5,053 nucleotides of DNA, from the NCBI GenBank assembly GCA_030038695.1, contig JASHSN010000042.1:1-5053 (forward strand). The letters run 5' to 3'. How positions within the stretch are numbered: position 1 is the first letter of the stretch; each line of letters begins with the position of its first letter. The notes below the pieces were generated by a model. The model made no database searches, was not told the origin of the DNA, and was given only the letters and a program-made list of their open reading frames with translations. Below are positions 4,479-5,053 of this stretch, piece after piece. Made by a program: the position numbers and the translations under genes. This DNA is from Nitrososphaeraceae archaeon (GTDB lineage: Archaea > Thermoproteota > Nitrososphaeria > Nitrososphaerales > Nitrososphaeraceae).

Positions 4479-4820
4479 ACAATACTTTCCATCCTACATT
4501 CTTCCCTCAACAAGTAGTTCTTGGAACATCGCAGCATTCTGCCAATCTAATGTATCCTACTTTGGGTGTATCACAAGCCTTTGCTAGTCCAATGTACCGA
4601 CCTATCCCTACGATGCAGGATCAAAGCTATGGAACTGATTTATCCCAAGATAAGATACTTAAAATCGAAGAACTTAAACGACTGATGAACAAGTATCCTC
4701 AATACCATACAAATCCGGGCGATATAATTAGATTGGCTATATTCAATTCCATTAACGGTGATGACACGCTTCTAGATCAAGTTAGAACAGCTTGGTGTTA
4801 TTGACTTCTATAAAGGATGA
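4439..4820 (+). pseudogene. Displaced C-terminal region of the zinc-finger gene (two frameshifts)
   Basis: Open in a different frame from 4439: EQATVADRIDNTFHPTFFPQ, then a Pro/Gln/Ser/Tyr-rich linker (MYPTLGVSQAF, SPMYRPIPTMQDQSYG) and a helical part, SQDKILKIEELKRLMNKYPQ, followed by NPGDIIRLAIFNSINGDDTLLDQ. This frame ends VRTAWCY at TGA 4804. Shifting frame again at about 4778 gives KLEQLGVIDFYKG and a stop at 4818-4820, a better helical ending (DxKLEQL). The whole gene thus reads zinc finger, linker, C-terminal helical domain of about 170-175 residues, broken by about one lost base near 4447 and one gained (or two lost) near 4778. The isolated 84-residue ORF starting at the ATG at 4550 has no promoter or RBS and is unlikely to be an independent gene. 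Confidence 0.68.
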
Positions 4821-4967
4821 AAACGATGTAATGAGTCACAATTTAGAATGAACACCTAAAATAATTTACAAAACGTGACGATATTAAAATAGACGCAGAA
4901 GTGTCTAATGAATTCAAAGGCAATCACTACTTATCATAAACAAGATTCTTATTGTATAATTAAGTAG

Positions 4968-4992
4968 AATAAAAGTACTTACTACTTTTATT
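4968..4992. repeat. Perfect 10-bp inverted repeat overlapping the TATA box of the gene at 5015
   Basis: AATAAAAGTA (4968-4977), CTTAC loop, TACTTTTATT (4983-4992). The right arm contains the TATA element, so a bound regulator would block TBP; it is a candidate operator. It could also act as an AT-rich end signal for the zinc-finger transcript. Confidence 0.6.
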
Positions 4993-4993
4993 T
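4985..4993 (+). promoter_or_regulatory. TATA box of the partial gene at 5015
   Basis: CTTTTATTT at 4985-4993 is centred about 26 bases before the ATG at 5015, implying a leaderless transcript, as for the other secreted-protein genes here. Confidence 0.45.
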
Positions 4994-5014
4994 GGGGGTT
5001 CGTATTATATATCG

Positions 5015-5053
5015 ATGAATTCGAAGACAAGTATAGTTTTCGGTGCAGCAATC
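5015..5053 (+). CDS. Start of a further small secreted-protein gene (runs off right edge)
   Basis: Thirteen codons are visible: MNSKTSIVFGAAI. A lysine near the start followed by a hydrophobic run is the beginning of a signal peptide, and the pattern M-x-x-KTSI-x-x-G-x-x-I matches the 3692 protein (MRKKTSIIMGVVI). The TATA box at 4985-4993 lies at the leaderless distance. It is probably a third member of the local secreted family; nothing can be said of the mature part. Confidence 0.55.
   Translation, partial: MNSKTSIVFGAAI

Noticed and set aside
4325..4537. Minus-strand 70-codon ORF
   Set aside because: It is antisense to the zinc-finger gene and its linker region; no independent support.

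Overview
The window looks like accessory chromosome of an AT-rich ammonia-oxidising archaeon (Nitrososphaeria/Thaumarchaeota, probably Nitrososphaera/Nitrosocosmicus-like). This is inferred from archaeal TATA boxes placed for leaderless or near-leaderless starts, an AGGTGA Shine-Dalgarno, a C2H2 zinc-finger protein beginning MKVPYQCPYCDQR, a one-domain winged-helix regulator of the ALADEEMLKI type, a receiver-only response regulator, and many tiny secreted proteins. No database search was possible, so the lineage is an inference. There are no rRNA, tRNA, CRISPR or transposase genes.

Layout. Positions 1-174 (minus) hold the N-terminal part of a winged-helix regulator that runs off the left edge. 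A small sequon-rich secreted protein follows (314-538, plus). Next come two overlapping minus-strand genes read from right to left: a response regulator (1142-1795) and a secreted/membrane protein with an Asn tract (682-1179). Between the response regulator and the next plus-strand gene is a strikingly symmetric divergent promoter: a 56-bp imperfect palindrome (1830-1885) with a CTTATA box at the same distance on each side.

The plus-strand run starting at 1929 holds a roughly 4-TM membrane protein interrupted by an in-frame TGA (2043-2045), a double zinc-ribbon protein (2519-2767), an unknown 67-aa protein coupled by an ATGA overlap (2764-2967), and one or two tiny membrane ORFs (2971-3238). 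This tight spacing suggests one operon.

The right third is a set of small secreted-protein genes with similar promoters and N-termini (3312, 3692 and a partial one at 5015), mixed with visibly decaying genes. The 3692 reading frame continues past its stop into out-of-frame remnants encoding two membrane segments (to about 4324). A C2H2 zinc-finger gene (4293-4820) can be read through only by switching frame twice.

Working picture: the response regulator and the membrane/zinc-ribbon operon probably share one symmetric operator, so a phosphorelay could control both. The rest looks like a fast-evolving neighbourhood of exported small proteins and regulators, with several genes broken by nonsense mutations, small indels and 14-bp tandem duplications. 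Whether the breaks are biological or assembly errors cannot be decided from the sequence alone.
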